DNA of 64,000 nt from Romanomermis culicivorax (GCA_963922205.1 CAWUHX010000256.1:62001-126000), one strand, 5' to 3'. Shown: positions 21,942 through 33,483, numbered from the stretch's first letter. Notes: a model not told the origin generated them from the sequence alone. A program made the numbers and translations.

Positions 21942-21945
21942 TGTA
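21942..21945. repeat. Target-site duplication, left copy (TGTA)
   Basis: TGTA directly precedes the 5' LTR of element A and recurs directly after its 3' LTR at 34,252-34,255. This supports A as one intact insertion. Confidence 0.7.
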
Positions 21946-22491
21946 TGTTGTAGTGTGTTTCCGCTGATTTTAGTCATTTTTGTCAAACCATGCACGAGGC
22001 CCGCAGGTAACAAGTGGAGTGAGCAACACAGACCATCAACAGTCGTCTAACTGTAGCACACGTCGGTAGGTGTGCGCTGGCTCTCTCATTGTCTATCATA
22101 TTCCATATATGTTTTTATTATTGAACGTGTGCCCTGTTGGCCACTTATTTCTACTCACCGCCTCCATGCATGCAATTCATTATTCGTGTTTCTTCCCAGT
22201 GCGTGGGAGTGATTCGTCAGTTTTCTCGCCCCATATCATTTGTAAGTAAGTGTTTTCTGATTTAGTAGATAAAAGTAGAAAAGTATCTCTTTTCAGTTTA
22301 TACTTGATTAGGGAGACAATTAAGGAAACGTCTTTTCCTTAATTGGTGGGGTAATTAGTGTTGAATTTAAGTACAATTAATTAGGTTAATCAGGTAAGCG
22401 TGGGCATGGGAAACACGTACATTAAGGACGAATCCTGGGATCCCAATCCTGCCGTGACTCATCAGTGGCAGAGGCATTTACAAATACAACA
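21946..22491 (+). repeat. Element A 5' LTR
   Basis: This 546-base copy starts TGTTGTAGTGTG and ends AAATACAACA. It aligns along its length with the 3' LTR at 33,721, with scattered substitutions and a length difference of 15 bases. It shares blocks such as TTTTCCTTAATTGGTGGGGT and GGGAAACACGTACATTAAGG. A related LTR ends element D. Confidence 0.92.
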
Positions 22492-22509
22492 CTGGTGACC
22501 ATTTGGATT
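22492..22509 (+). promoter_or_regulatory. Element A primer-binding site
   Basis: CTGGTGACC directly follows the 5' LTR, where a tRNA primer anneals. The same nine bases follow the presumed 5' LTR of element B at 35,481, which supports the assignment. The tRNA species was not identified. Confidence 0.55.
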
Positions 22510-24173
22510 GTATGCTCCCTTTCCCCGCCATTGCGCTGCATCGGACTAGGCCCACAAGCTTCAAAATTCGACCACGCTGTAGCTGCGCTCAAGGTTACAA
22601 AAAAGCTTATTATACCCTCCAGAAGAAGATGCCAAAAGTAAGCCATACGCCGCTGGAACTCACACGCCTCCCGTCACAATCAAGTTCGCCTAATGCCGCC
22701 ACAGCTGCACGCCATGCTTTGAGTTTTGATCAGATGTTATTGCTGAAGTTGACAAATATTGTGCAATCATCAGGGGTACCCAGGGTAAGCCTCCCGCCCC
22801 ATAACCCATCCTTGCCTACTTTCAGTACCTCGGCATTGGAGGGGACCGCACAAAGGCAAGTACCGATCATTCCGGCAAGCATGGGGATAGTCAATTCACA
22901 TGCCCCGCCGCCTCTGAGTCAAAACCCTCTCATAGTGGCCTTTATATATCCTAGCGCCCCAACTGTATCACAAATACCGCCACCCAACACCCCTGCCCAA
23001 GTCCGCAACCACCGAACCGTCGCCAGGACCGATTCTTCGGTTCCTTTATCAAAATTGACCCACCGCAGGCCCCAACCGCCACCCCCCCTTCGGCAATGAA
23101 CTGCTGCAGCAGCCAGCATTGCAAATGCTAACGAAGTCCATAATTTCCCGATCAGAGAACGCGATGCATTGGACCAGCTCAGCATTGCCGTGGCGCGAAT
23201 AACCAATAACGTTCCAACAGTACAAACAATTGATCAAATTATCAGCACCATTTCTGATCAATTTCAAGCTCAACAACTACGTGTTCAATGCAAAATTAAA
23301 GAACAAGCGAAATCCACAAACGTGCGCTTCACCCCCCTGGCAGAACAAATGCAACAATTAATTTCGACCACCGTCACTGCAGCCAATGTGCGTAATCCGC
23401 CCACACCAAGACCGCTGCTGGTGTCCTCACTGTTTCATGGTGAAGAAATGCGAGATATTTATATCCCAAATGAAACTCTCCGTGAAACTGAACCGGCTCA
23501 GGTCTTTGGTCAACCACCAATTCAGGTCAAACCTAAAGCACCGTCCACCGATACCCTGTACAATAACGAATTTTCCTGTACCGCATGCTGCAAAGAAGAA
23601 GCACCCCGTTTGGCACCTCAAAGATGCCTCCAGTCCACGGCGAATCCCTTTGGTTTTTCGGATTACCCGCCCGACAATTATTATGACCACCCCCAACCTC
23701 GGTACGAAATGCTGCGCACATTTCACCCTGAAGAAGATAGACGCATTAAAACAATTGTCGACAATATGCACCCATTAACTATCGACAGAGCTGCGACAAA
23801 CAAACGCATCCTACACTTCTTTATTCGTCCGGAGAATGAGTTGGGGTACGATGCCTCCAACCACGTCAAGATGAGTGCACTCCGCCGGCTTACTCCTGAT
23901 ATGCCGAGCGATATGATTCAAGACATGACGCACTACGAGGAGGCGAAAAATTTCCTCATGTTCCAATTAGCCCGTGATTGCAACCAGATGACTCTCAAAC
24001 GCAAGCTCACGTCAATCACCCCCGAAGTCGGAGAGGAACCAGCCACGTTTTTGAGTAAGGTAATGACTTATGTACAATTATTGTATCAGGATGAGGATCA
24101 AACTTTTCGGCACAAACAAGTAATTGACACCTTTTTGACAAAAATGCATGTTTCCTACCAATTAACAATCTGA
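22503..24173 (+). pseudogene. gag: Element A Gag (matrix/capsid part), one in-frame stop
   Basis: Two open segments in the same frame, 22,503-23,099 and 23,100-24,173, are separated only by TGA 23,097-23,099. The first is proline- and serine-rich. The second is a helical capsid-like region ending with [18 protein letters not shown], which resembles the end of Gypsy capsid domains. A likely start is the ATG at 22,629 (MPKVSHTPLE). The frame carries on past TGA 24,171-24,173 to the zinc knuckle at 24.7 kb with more stops. It would form the particle shell. Confidence 0.65.
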
Positions 24174-25030
24174 GAGCAAGCCAGAAGTTTTACAAATGTC
24201 CAGCAATTGGCCAATGCTGTCCCCAAAGCCCGTAGCCTCCTCAACGCAACAAAAGCCGAAAGCGGAATGGCAGAGCGACCCATTCTCATCAACCAAGCTG
24301 ACCCGTAAACGCAGCCGCTTAGGTCTCCCCAGCCCATTGATCACCGTTTTGACGGCGGTCGTAGTACAGACCTATCACAGAACCACTATCGAGAAGGCAC
24401 CCTTTCAACTGACAGCTGCACACAAAATTCGGTGCCACCGCCCACTAAATTCGTCTCTTTTCAACTGCAGCCGCTAGAACAATCTCCGCAGCCGCCACTG
24501 CGCACAGAGCTGCTTCTGGAGCAATTGATTCAATGATATGATCACAAACACAGAGAACATAAATCCTGACAAGGCCCCAAGGAAAATCTATCCAGTAACC
24601 AGCAACAAAGCCCTCGCCATCAACCTCAATCCGGAGAGACATATGCCAACTGCTTCGACAGATCTGCAAGCTGAGATCGTCCTGGCATCATGCAACTTAC
24701 AGGCCTTTGGTGTGACGTCCACAAGTCACCCACCCACAACACCAAAGATTGCGTCTGGCTTAAGCGACAAAACGCTTATCGAACAACTAGACAGGATTTT
24801 GGCTGTCCAACCTAGGCCCCACAACTTCCACAAACCAAATTTCCAGTTAACTCCAATGATATCCGTGGCCAATGCGATTGGAGACCACGCCGCGGAGGAC
24901 CGCCCCAAAGAGGTTCAAACTACTCCTGCAGTGCACGGAATCATTTTTATGAAAGTCATCCTATCAATGGCCCAAATGATTTTGTTCATGACACCTAGGC
25001 CGTCTAGCTGAATCAGCAATTTCCGGCGCC
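24174..25030 (+). pseudogene. gag: Element A Gag nucleocapsid region, broken
   Basis: In the gag frame, 24,690-24,764 reads [20 protein letters not shown] and then C: a CX2HX4HX4C zinc knuckle at 24,711-24,752. An arginine/glycine-rich stretch (WRPRRGGPPQRGS) follows near 24,875. Both are nucleocapsid features that bind element RNA. Several stops interrupt the region. Confidence 0.6.
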
Positions 25031-25846
25031 ATGGGAACAACATATCCACTACAACGCTGTGCTGGCCCCATACCTAACAATGCCTATGGATTCCTCGCGG
25101 GCCAGTTCACAGTCCTCAGAACTACAACTGGCCCTACCGGCTCTGCCATCAACCGCTACCGTAGCCGCGATTGCTCTCGATACACATGCATCAACCAATC
25201 AACATCCGCGGCCAACATGCTCATCCTGTCTAAGGAAATAGCGTTTGCCGCACCAATTGTGAGCCCCAGGATGGTTTGCTGGAATGCAACCGACCACACT
25301 TTCCGAGACCCTTGTCACATCCACTCGAACATTCGCCAAATCGACAATCTCACACCTTCATCAAAGACTTTTGTCCGCAAATACGCTTCCACGAGAGCTT
25401 TCCAAATTCCCATCAAAATTGGAGCCTTCAAGGTACACGCACTCATTGACACCAGTGCCCAATGCTCCGTATTGTCATCAGGATTAATCAAACGCGCGTT
25501 GGACAAGCAATTGCTCCAACTTCCAATATGTGGTAAAATCAAAGTGGCCGACAGCGCCGTTGTTAACGCCCATGGCCCAGTAGTTGTTACAATGGAATCA
25601 GCGTTCGGCGAACATATGATCAAATGTGTAATCCCCGACAATGACGGAAATGATCAATGTATCATGGGCACCGACTTTCTCGCACACCTGGATATCTACG
25701 CGATTTTGAACTTCAAAGAAAATTATATTCAGATACAAGATGTGAAGTTGCTGCTCAAAGTAATCGCCTCCATCCATCCTCAAACAGAATTGTTCTTAAA
25801 CACCGCGAATGATAACGTTCTGGAGGAAATTCCTGAAGAGGAGTGA
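25031..25846 (+). CDS. pro: Element A protease
   Basis: This is an open frame of 271 codons. The catalytic motif is LIDTSAQCSVLS with Asp at residue 140, a D-T-S version of the retropepsin D-T/S-G-A signature. The second block, IMGTDFLAHLDI, lies about 75 residues later. The first 120 residues are the decayed gag-pro junction. The frame ends where the RT should begin: sequence jumps from the linker (EEIPEEE) straight into the RT/RNase H connection. Confidence 0.65.
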   Translation: MGTTYPLQRCAGPIPNNAYGFLAGQFTVLRTTTGPTGSAINRYRSRDCSRYTCINQSTSAANMLILSKEIAFAAPIVSPRMVCWNATDHTFRDPCHIHSNIRQIDNLTPSSKTFVRKYASTRAFQIPIKIGAFKVHALIDTSAQCSVLSSGLIKRALDKQLLQLPICGKIKVADSAVVNAHGPVVVTMESAFGEHMIKCVIPDNDGNDQCIMGTDFLAHLDIYAILNFKENYIQIQDVKLLLKVIASIHPQTELFLNTANDNVLEEIPEEE

Positions 25847-26343
25847 GTAGTCCTTTGTACAGACTCGTACAGAAAGACGCCCAATACACAGCCACAGAAG
25901 AACACCAAGCCACGTTCGGCAGTATCAAGAAAGCCCTCGTGTCATCACCTCTCCTCTGCTACCCAGTCTACAATGGAAAAGCTCAATTCGTTATACAAAC
26001 TGACGCCAGTACGACCGCCATGGGAGCAATTTTATACCAGGAAAGCAGATACGATCAATGGGTAACCTGTAACAGCCATGTACTCACTGTTGCCGGAGCC
26101 TGCTACAGTACAACTGAGCGGGAATGCCTCACCATTGTCTATGGCTTCAGGGTGTACCGCCACTATGTTTATGGCCAAAAGGTAATCATTGGCACTGACC
26201 ACAAGCCCCTCGAATGGCTCAAAGATGAAAAGCTCTGAAATTCGCACCTCGAACCTTTCACTATCAATCTCCAAGATTACGATTACAAGGTCGAATATGT
26301 CAAAGGTAAAGACAAAGCTTGTGCAGATTTCTTGTCCAGGTAA
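25843..26343 (+). pseudogene. pol: Element A RNase H, RT deleted
   Basis: [30 protein letters not shown] and TDHKPLEWLKDE mark a Ty3/Gypsy RNase H. A TGA at 26,236-26,238 and a stop after the CADFLSR end motif interrupt it. Alignment with element D (53,779 onward) shows that about 0.9 kb of RT is missing just upstream of 25,850. Confidence 0.7.
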
Positions 26344-27101
26344 GACGACTGCGATAAAATGCTGATCCTGAATACCAAAAACTTGATGGCCAAGATTTTC
26401 CGCAAAGATTTTCACATTGCTGGTGCATTATTGGCCCCCGACTTAACCATACCTGATATACTCCCAGCAGCGGCCACATGGCATATGGAAGTCAACGGGG
26501 ATGTCAACGCGGTCACTAGGGCAATGACCAAAAAGACCATCAGTCAACCCACACTCTCGGATTCTATACTGTTGGCCGCTGATTACTCGCCGCCCTCGAT
26601 CAGAGCCATAACAATTGCCTCCCACGATGTTCGCCCTTCAGCTTATTAAGAGGTTACTAACTGCGCATAACCTTCGACTACAACTGTGGCCGCCGGCTCA
26701 CATTGCTGCTAAATTATGACGCCTACCAGCATATTCTCACACAAGCACAACTAGAGATGCAGGAGAAGATCAAAGCTAACCTTGATGTAGCCGCCGCAGT
26801 CAGTAAAGAATACTTCAATCTCAAAGCCGGAACACGCAACTTCGCTGTCAATGATCTTGTCCTTTTGACCAACACACGGAAGGCGAACAAAATCCAACCC
26901 GATTTCATCGGGCCTTTTCTTATCACCGATGCGTCCCCCGCAGCAGAAAACGTCATCACCATCGATTCACTCGATGCGCCCAGCCAACTGCAAACCATTT
27001 CTATGACGTGTTTGAAACCATTCATACCGCGCCCCACCAAAAATGCTTTCGAACTCAAAGCCGGTGGACCACATTTGCCTCACACTTTACCCTGCCGATA
27101 G
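26344..27101 (+). pseudogene. pol: Element A integrase remnant with GPF module
   Basis: The N-terminal linker (to about 26,625) and the C-terminal part (26,640-27,101) match element D, but the zinc domain and DDE core are missing between them. The remaining C-terminus carries QPDFIGPFLITD, the GPF/Y module of Gypsy integrases, and ends TCLKPFIPR. Confidence 0.65.
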
Positions 27102-27676
27102 TTTGCTTTGAAATTTTCTTTTATGATATGGGGCTCATCATGCCTAGTTATACATAACATTCACATTTGTTTCATTTAGACCATGGTGAAGATGTTGACG
27201 AAACAAGGATGCAGATCAAGTGTAACCTGAGCCGTTGTTTTCCTCTGCCCTGTTCACCACCAGTAAACACACACTTTACCAACTTTACAACATCGCATTA
27301 CACATTTCCCTGGTCCCCACACTTCTGCCGTAGGAGGGGGTTTCTTCTTTAATGTTAGGTTCTGTTCAGCACAAGGCCATTCCGTTTATTTCCACCAGAC
27401 CCTGGCTGCATTCACTCTCATAAGACTAATTGGGAGAGGTTGATTTTAGCCCCCATTAACGAGAGGTTGATTTTAGCCCCCATATTTAGCCCCCATTTTA
27501 GCCCCCATTAATAAAGTGGTGTTTGTGTTGCTTTTTTGTAACCGTAGTTTTGCCTTTTCTTACTTTACACTTTCTTCACCTTCCAGCGGCTTATTTTTTT
27601 ACTATTTCATTTCTATTTCTCACTTTCACCTGCAATAGTCGCATTTTCCAGCCGCTCTCAAAAATATTTTTTCGAA
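27102..27676 (+). other. Element A pol-accessory intergenic region
   Basis: No ORF is supported. It contains the purine run TAGGAGGGGG (27,331-27,340) within a block identical to element D, a short tandem array of TTTTAGCCCCCAT units (27,441-27,512), and a pyrimidine-rich tract ending CCTTCCAG (27,586) that looks like a 3' splice site. Confidence 0.55.
27331..27340 (+). promoter_or_regulatory. Internal polypurine tract, element A
   Basis: TAGGAGGGGG sits in a block of about 40 bases that is unchanged between A and D although the flanks differ. A possible second plus-strand priming site, or a remnant of an ancestral 3' end. Confidence 0.4.
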
Positions 27677-27808
27677 ATGACAACACCATGGACCTCGTCC
27701 GCTTCTGCAGCCGATGAGCCCCCACCATACCATGAATTGATCAATGTCAACGAATGCTATGTAGGATGGGCAGAACAGCAGCCCTATCAAAACGATTTGA
27801 GCTTCTAA
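27677..27808 (+). CDS. Accessory leader ORF with PPPY motif (element A)
   Basis: The ATG follows the splice-site-like tract by about 90 bases, and the frame runs 43 codons to TAA. The N-terminus MTTPWTSSASAADEPPPYHE contains PPPY, a PPxY motif of the kind that recruits Nedd4-type ubiquitin ligases and acts as a viral late domain. Element D has a homologous start with PPLY. The stop may be secondary, since coding resemblance continues downstream. Function is unknown. Confidence 0.45.
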   Translation: MTTPWTSSASAADEPPPYHELINVNECYVGWAEQQPYQNDLSF

Positions 27809-28187
27809 TGCGATGGTACATTTTATTTTTGCGCTTTCCTTGCTTCTACTTTTGCATGCTCCTTTGCTTGGGACCCCATGGGAAACCACCCACTCTGTAG
27901 CCCCGCACCAGAGCCCATGGTCAGCCACCGTGATAATGTCATCCTCAAGTTGTGGCACCTGATACACCACAATCGGCCGCTGCTTTGACCTCTGCTTTGA
28001 CCTATCATAGCCCGATCCAGTTGTCAAAATGCACCCGTCAAAGTAACATCGCCGCCCAAGCCACCGTTTCCTCAGGGCGTGTTTCCTCTTTTCAAACTGC
28101 AAGCAAGGCCACATCCTTCTTGGTCCCACTCTAAAGTCACCATTTTGATTCCATTTTGTTTCCTCGATTGGGTGCCCACTGTGTCAT

Positions 28188-31070
28188 ATGTCAAATATGG
28201 CGCTCCCTCTTGTTCCAGAAAATAACGTCAAACGATTGATCCCTGCCGCTGATTTAGAATCCTGGTACGTCTCCATGTAAGCCAGACCTCGGAATGTGTT
28301 GCTGCAGCAATCTTTCTCTCACCCGGAAGTTTGGGGCAGGCCTTGGCTGCCCAACCCACACCAAACTTCCATGGCTACACCCTAGTCAGCTTCAACACCG
28401 AATCGATCATGGCCGTGGACATGAAGAATTTCCAGTTTACCCTGCCTATGCCAGCTGATTCCATGGCATCCAGCTACCCCCGATATGTTCATCTTGTGTT
28501 CCCCAATGGCAGGATGTTTGTTTTCGAAACTTTCACCGCCACCCTAGAATACTGGACCCCGCTATCCTCCCTAGTTGACGGCGAACACACCATCGTTGTT
28601 TCCTTCGATGGAGCGGACGACTTGGTGGGGATTTATGCTCTGTTAAGGCCCTGCTATACTTCGTCGGATAGTCTCGCCGACGTCGGCCGACACCGGATTC
28701 AAGTAGTGTCGGCCGGCGTCGGCCGACTCCGGCCGATGTCGGACGACACCAGCCGACTACTGTTGGTGTCGGATAGATATTGGTCGCTGCTATACTTCAT
28801 CCGACACTACCCAACGAAGTGTTGGTGTTTTTTTAATTCATCACAAATTTTTTTGATAAAATTTTGATACGAGGTTTTTGAATTGTGATTTTATATCAAT
28901 ATTATATCTAAGCAAAGTGCATTCCAGGCGTTTCTACACTTTCCAGGCGTTTCTACACTTGACCGTGTCCTTGTAGCTTTTGTCTCCTTTTGACCACAAA
29001 TCACCTCATTAATTAAATTCTCAATGAATTGATTCTCATCCATTTTTAGATGCTAACTATGCTGCAAACATTATAAGAAAAAGTATATAATATTGATAAT
29101 GCAACACAAAAAAATTATATGATTAAAAAATAATTATATTATGACACGACTGTATGATTTTCTTCAGTGTCGGACAGTGTCGGTCAAGAAATTTCAACTC
29201 GATCGAAATGGCAATCCGACATCGGACGACATCGGCCGACATCGGTTAGCAGAAGTATAGCAGCTCTATCCGACTGTCAGCCGGTGTCGTCCGACTCTGA
29301 CCGACTGTCGGCCGACATCGGCCGTTGTCGGGCGACAATCGGCTGGTGTCGGCCGACGTCGGCCGACGAAGTATAGCAGGGCCTTTAGGTACCCAGTTCC
29401 GGACCGACCCCCAAAAGAAAAATAAAGACCCCGTCATCAAAGCAATTCATTTTGACGCATAAGGTGTAATCCGCAACATCGACATCTCCCCGCCGCTGTA
29501 CGAGCTGGCTCGAAGAATAGGGTTCTTATCTGAAAAGCACACCCTGAAAGCTACTGTTTCCGCCATGTGGGCGCTGGACGTTCTGAAACTTATGCTAAGA
29601 TAACCAGCCGCTTTGCAATTTTTCAACAACTCCGCGACATCATTCCTGCGATCGGACGTACGCAGCCCTCGATGCCTACTATCCACTCCTATAGTTCTTA
29701 GCTTTGGGCTGTTACGGCTTCATCCCTGAGGTATACAAGGTCCCCGCGTTGTTTCCCCACGACTTGTTGGATATTGCTGAAATCGACCATCTCACCGAAA
29801 CAATAATCACCACTTTTCACAACGTCGCGTTGTCGGATGTTCTACCCCCAGACTCGGCCGTCCGAATTTATCCTACTATCTCGCAAATCGCCCTCCCTGC
29901 CATTATGCGAGACGAGGTTCTTTCTGCTTACAAATTTTTTATGTACGATTGCACATCATCCGACCACAGTCAGTCTTTTTGTTTAGAGATGGTGCCCAAT
30001 GGTTTTTGCAGCATCAAAGTTTTGACGTGTACAACCCATCCCAAGCTTCTCACCACTCTGAAAGTGCCAACAAAAAAGAAGAAGAAGCAGAAGGACGAGT
30101 GGAATCGTCTCCGACGACGAAGACCCGGCCCTCCAACCTCAATCAATATTTGATGATCCGAAATGCCTTCAAGCAGCCTTCACTTCGACCATGAAGGGTA
30201 ACCTCACAGACGGGCTCATCAAATTACTCAACTTTCCAGTTTCGCCCATGTACAAATTGGCTATTCGTGATTGCCTTCAATATGAAACGGACACTGCGCT
30301 GCCACCCATTCAGCACAAAGTTGATGACGTGTGGATCCAACGCGTTGCCGCCAACCAACCACTCGGTGAGCAAACCTACCAGGGTACTCACTACCGTTAT
30401 CACCCCTCCACCATTCTTAGTTTTTTACAGGTGAACGGCGACTGGTTCGGATGGCGAACATCTTTCATGCCCTTGGCCGCGCTTTTGGCTTCGCCATGTT
30501 CTGCCGCCGAATACACCTACATGAACAATTTGTTGCTTTGTGACGCCCAAAATAAGGATTCCGCAACATGCACCACTTTCTACAATTGAATGTGGTACCG
30601 CACTGATGGCAACCCCCAATCAAAGCTCACCGAATGGATGAACCGCATACCCGAGTGAGAGCCATCTTTGGCAAGTGACCACGGAACATACTTCTGCAAC
30701 CGGTTTGCTCTGCGCCTGATCATTTTCGACGAGGAATTCCACAAGGAAACATCCGTTGAATAGATTGATATCGACCATGGCTAATCCCCATAGCCCTTTC
30801 CATTTTTACTCAACCTTCATCAGCATCATTGACTTCCAAAATCGATTTTTGTTCCCTGCGCTGGTATATGCGTACCCCATGCCGACTACGGCTTCGATGC
30901 ACATGCTCACCGCCAAGGAACTGCTTGAACGCCCTACTCTAGGTGTCGACTTGGAACCTGCCATGGAAGAACTTTTGGATATGCTGATCTTCAATTTGAA
31001 TATAGCGAAGCTGCTGCCATCAACTAATGTGTCGGCCCTTCCTACGTCCGCTGCTCCATCGGATATTATG
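28188..31070 (+). pseudogene. Accessory protein 1 (element A), broken by MITE and frameshifts
   Basis: A likely start is ATG 28,188 (MSNMALPLVPENNVKRLI). Coding continues through 28,331-28,645 (SLGQALAAQPTPNFHGYTLV at its start), is interrupted by the MITE at 28,646-29,384, and resumes with GTQFRTD, PPLYELARRIGF, segments 29,704-30,153 and 30,191-30,589, and the start of 30,756-31,322. Features are a second PPLY motif and a lysine-rich nuclear-localisation-like patch (KKKKKQKDEW). Element D carries the same protein. The conserved length is roughly 700 residues. I do not recognise a family. Confidence 0.5.
28646..29384. mobile_element. Harbinger-like MITE inside the accessory block
   Basis: The 739-base insert has inverted termini AGGCCCTGCTATACTTCGTC and its complement. 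Direct TTA flanks lie at 28,643-28,645 and 29,385-29,387. Element D lacks the insert at the matching site (GCTCTTTTGGGTACCC), giving an empty-site comparison. A 3-base TTA duplication is typical of PIF/Harbinger elements. Subterminal regions carry repeated copies of the self-complementary GTCGGCCGAC. No transposase is present. Confidence 0.85.
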
Positions 31071-32271
31071 GCGACAGCCGCACAAATCACCAATTTCTTG
31101 AAACTGATGCTCGACGAAATTTCAAACCTCGCCCCGGCGACAATGGACGAATCCACCACCATCCAACCCGCCGCCATGGATGCTGAAACAAACACAGCCA
31201 CTGATCAAACATTAACAAACATTCTTGAAGAAAGCACCGTCAATCAATACACGTCAATAGTGGTCCTACCTTTCGAACCTGCAGCAATGTTGCCTCCGAC
31301 CGCGACTGCCATGGACCCGTGAGTCTATTTGGCCACTCTGGCAATTCTGCCAGGACCTCGGATTATCGCCACTGTTGCCGCTGCTAGGTATAGTGCACCT
31401 GTCCGTTTTTCACAACATATAATTTCAGATCAACAATGGCAAGCACTGGCAGCAGCCCTCACCGCGTATCATTTTCCGTCGCCACAGCCTGATATGTTGT
31501 TCCCCAAACACCACTGGATGGACTATCCGGACACGCTTAAGGAAGAGATACAATGTATCTTGCTGCTGCAATCGACATCAGCTGCCCTGGTTCCTCAAAT
31601 TATGCAACCGGCTCTGGTAATTGCTCATGCCGCCATACAGCCGCCCACTGCACTGCTGCCGCCCATCTCTCAACCACTGTGTCTCTATTGCCATTGATGG
31701 CACCTGTGGATGTTCAAACCCCACAGGCTCCCAGCACGTCCGGGCCAGCTTTAGATCCCCATGGCCAGCCCATCCAAAGACCCAGATGTTACGAACACTC
31801 CATGAAGCGCAAGCAGCATCTTCAGGAAGAGGCCGAATATTGAAAATCTCACAAAACGCATACGACAGACAAACCCTGCATCAGGCGAATGCCGATACCC
31901 AGTACTTCAGGTACTGAGTGCGGCAAAACGCCCAGCCAACAAACAACCTGTCACCGCGAACAACGCAATAACCAGAAAGCTCGTGGAGAGGCTCGTCAAT
32001 CTTCACAGACAACTGGGAGGCCGCAAGCAAAGGTCATGTCCACAAAAACAGCAGCGCCGGCAAAACATCATGCCATGAGTCCCACTCTGGTGATGATGGC
32101 CACTGGAAAGAAACCCAGCAGCCTCAGGCTACAACCCCTGATAGCTGCCAATATGAATGCCGCGTTGATGCACTGCCGCACCGTGCTCAAGGTGAGCAAA
32201 TGTGCCAGGTGCACTTGACAGGTTTTTACAAAGACGCCTACTGGCATGGTTTCCGCTGATCACCACCAAAA
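30899..32271 (+). pseudogene. Accessory protein 2, proline-rich region (element A)
   Basis: The open segments 30,756-31,322, 31,329-31,697 and 31,553-31,843 encode a low-complexity sequence rich in Pro, Thr and Ala, with acidic repeats (MDAETNTATDQTLTNILEES) and a more structured part LFPKHHWMDYPDTLKEEIQ. Basic sequence follows near 31,800-32,200. Element D matches throughout. It may be continuous with accessory proteins 1 and 3 as one polyprotein. Confidence 0.45.
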
Positions 32272-33130
32272 TTGATGGATTACATCAGCCCTTTGCACCG
32301 TGATGCCGAAATCCAAAGACGTATAGAAGCTTTGAAAAATCTGCTGAAAGCGGTGTTCAAGGCCCCATTACCGCCGCGGCCCCCAATGGACGTGGAACCA
32401 GCCTCAACATCGCTTCTGCCTACAGCCAGGTCACAGCTGCCCACGGCCCTGACGTCCGCTACGACAACTACTGTAACTCACCCCATGTCGCTGTGGCCTA
32501 CCGCCCTGACGTCAGTTCAGAGTATCACGCCCGCCCAACCACAATTGGTTATCACGACTAGACCAGTTCTAGGAGTTGCTCCACCAACCAGTTCCACGCC
32601 ACACCATGCACACGGCCCATTGGGCCCTCTTTCTGTATGAAGCTCAAGGCTTGGATAACCCGTCGTGTCTATTGCAGGCCTATAACACAGCTATTGGCTT
32701 GATCGACAGCTGGATGGCCTACCCGCAATATTCACTGTTCCCACAGCCACACAAAATCGCCAATATCCAAGAAATCTACCTCCAGTATCATAGCGAAACC
32801 GACCATCCCGTACCCCTGCTGTGTCGGCATGATTTCTCTGCCTGGTGGAACTTGTTGCCACTGCGACTGCTGCTGCAAACAGGGTTGCCCTCGGACTGTC
32901 CATCGTTGATAGCTATGCAACTGCCCCACTGCAGTGTGAAACCTCTCTTGCCGGTATGGTCGCAAACTTACACTTCGTCTTCCCGTGGCCGAGATACCAC
33001 CAACTACTGTCACAATCGCCACTCTCGCTCCATTTGTTTCGATGACCATGATGGTCCTGGTGACCCCCGTGGTTATCACAATGACTGCTATCGCCAAGAC
33101 AATCACAAATCAACAACAATCTCAATCTGC
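32272..33130 (+). pseudogene. Accessory protein 3 (element A), internally deleted
   Basis: Segment 32,272-32,640 ([20 protein letters not shown]) aligns with the start of accessory protein 3 in D. Segment 32,576-33,271 then joins at [20 protein letters not shown]. About 390 bases present in D are missing at the junction. The helical part ends WNLLP and is followed by a serine/arginine/histidine-rich tail ([20 protein letters not shown]). The equivalent of D's internal stop is TGG here. A helical domain plus basic tail resembles a nucleic-acid-binding structural protein; this is inference only. Confidence 0.5.
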
Positions 33131-33325
33131 ATCCGATACTCGCCATCATCAACACCATTGATTCCAAGCTTTTGTACAGTAATATTTGTTTTTTTTTTTT
33201 TTTCATTAACCTCGTTAATGCTAGTTGTTTTGTTTTTCCTAATCTCTTTCGTGTGCTTTATTTTGTACTAGTTTCCCCAGCACACGTGCAGCTGATGCTA
33301 AGACCATGCAGTAAGACGACTCGAC

Positions 33326-33483
33326 ATGTTCTACTACCACACGCCCCCACTTGCACCGCGTCCACCTCAGTGTACCCATTTCATTACGGCCACCATTGTA
33401 GTGGCGGGCCTCACCCTCCCATCCGCATGGCCTTGTATGCTGGTGCGCTCCAGTATATTGGTGCAGATGGAGTAACAAGGTGA
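33326..33483 (+). pseudogene. Accessory protein 4, small ORF (element A), frameshifted
   Basis: The start [11 protein letters not shown] matches element D. The end [20 protein letters not shown] lies in another frame, so an indel has broken the ORF. A TTTTTTTTTTTTTTCATTAAC tract and TACTAG upstream resemble a 3' splice region. Function is unknown. Confidence 0.4.

Noticed and set aside
28646-28867. Right part of the ORF 28,331-28,867
   Set aside because: It runs into the MITE at 28,646; the last 70 codons are MITE sequence, not protein-coding.
32691-33206. Minus-strand ORFs opposite accessory protein 3 of A and D
   Set aside because: They overlap the plus-strand frame that is supported by the A/D comparison and have no own motifs.
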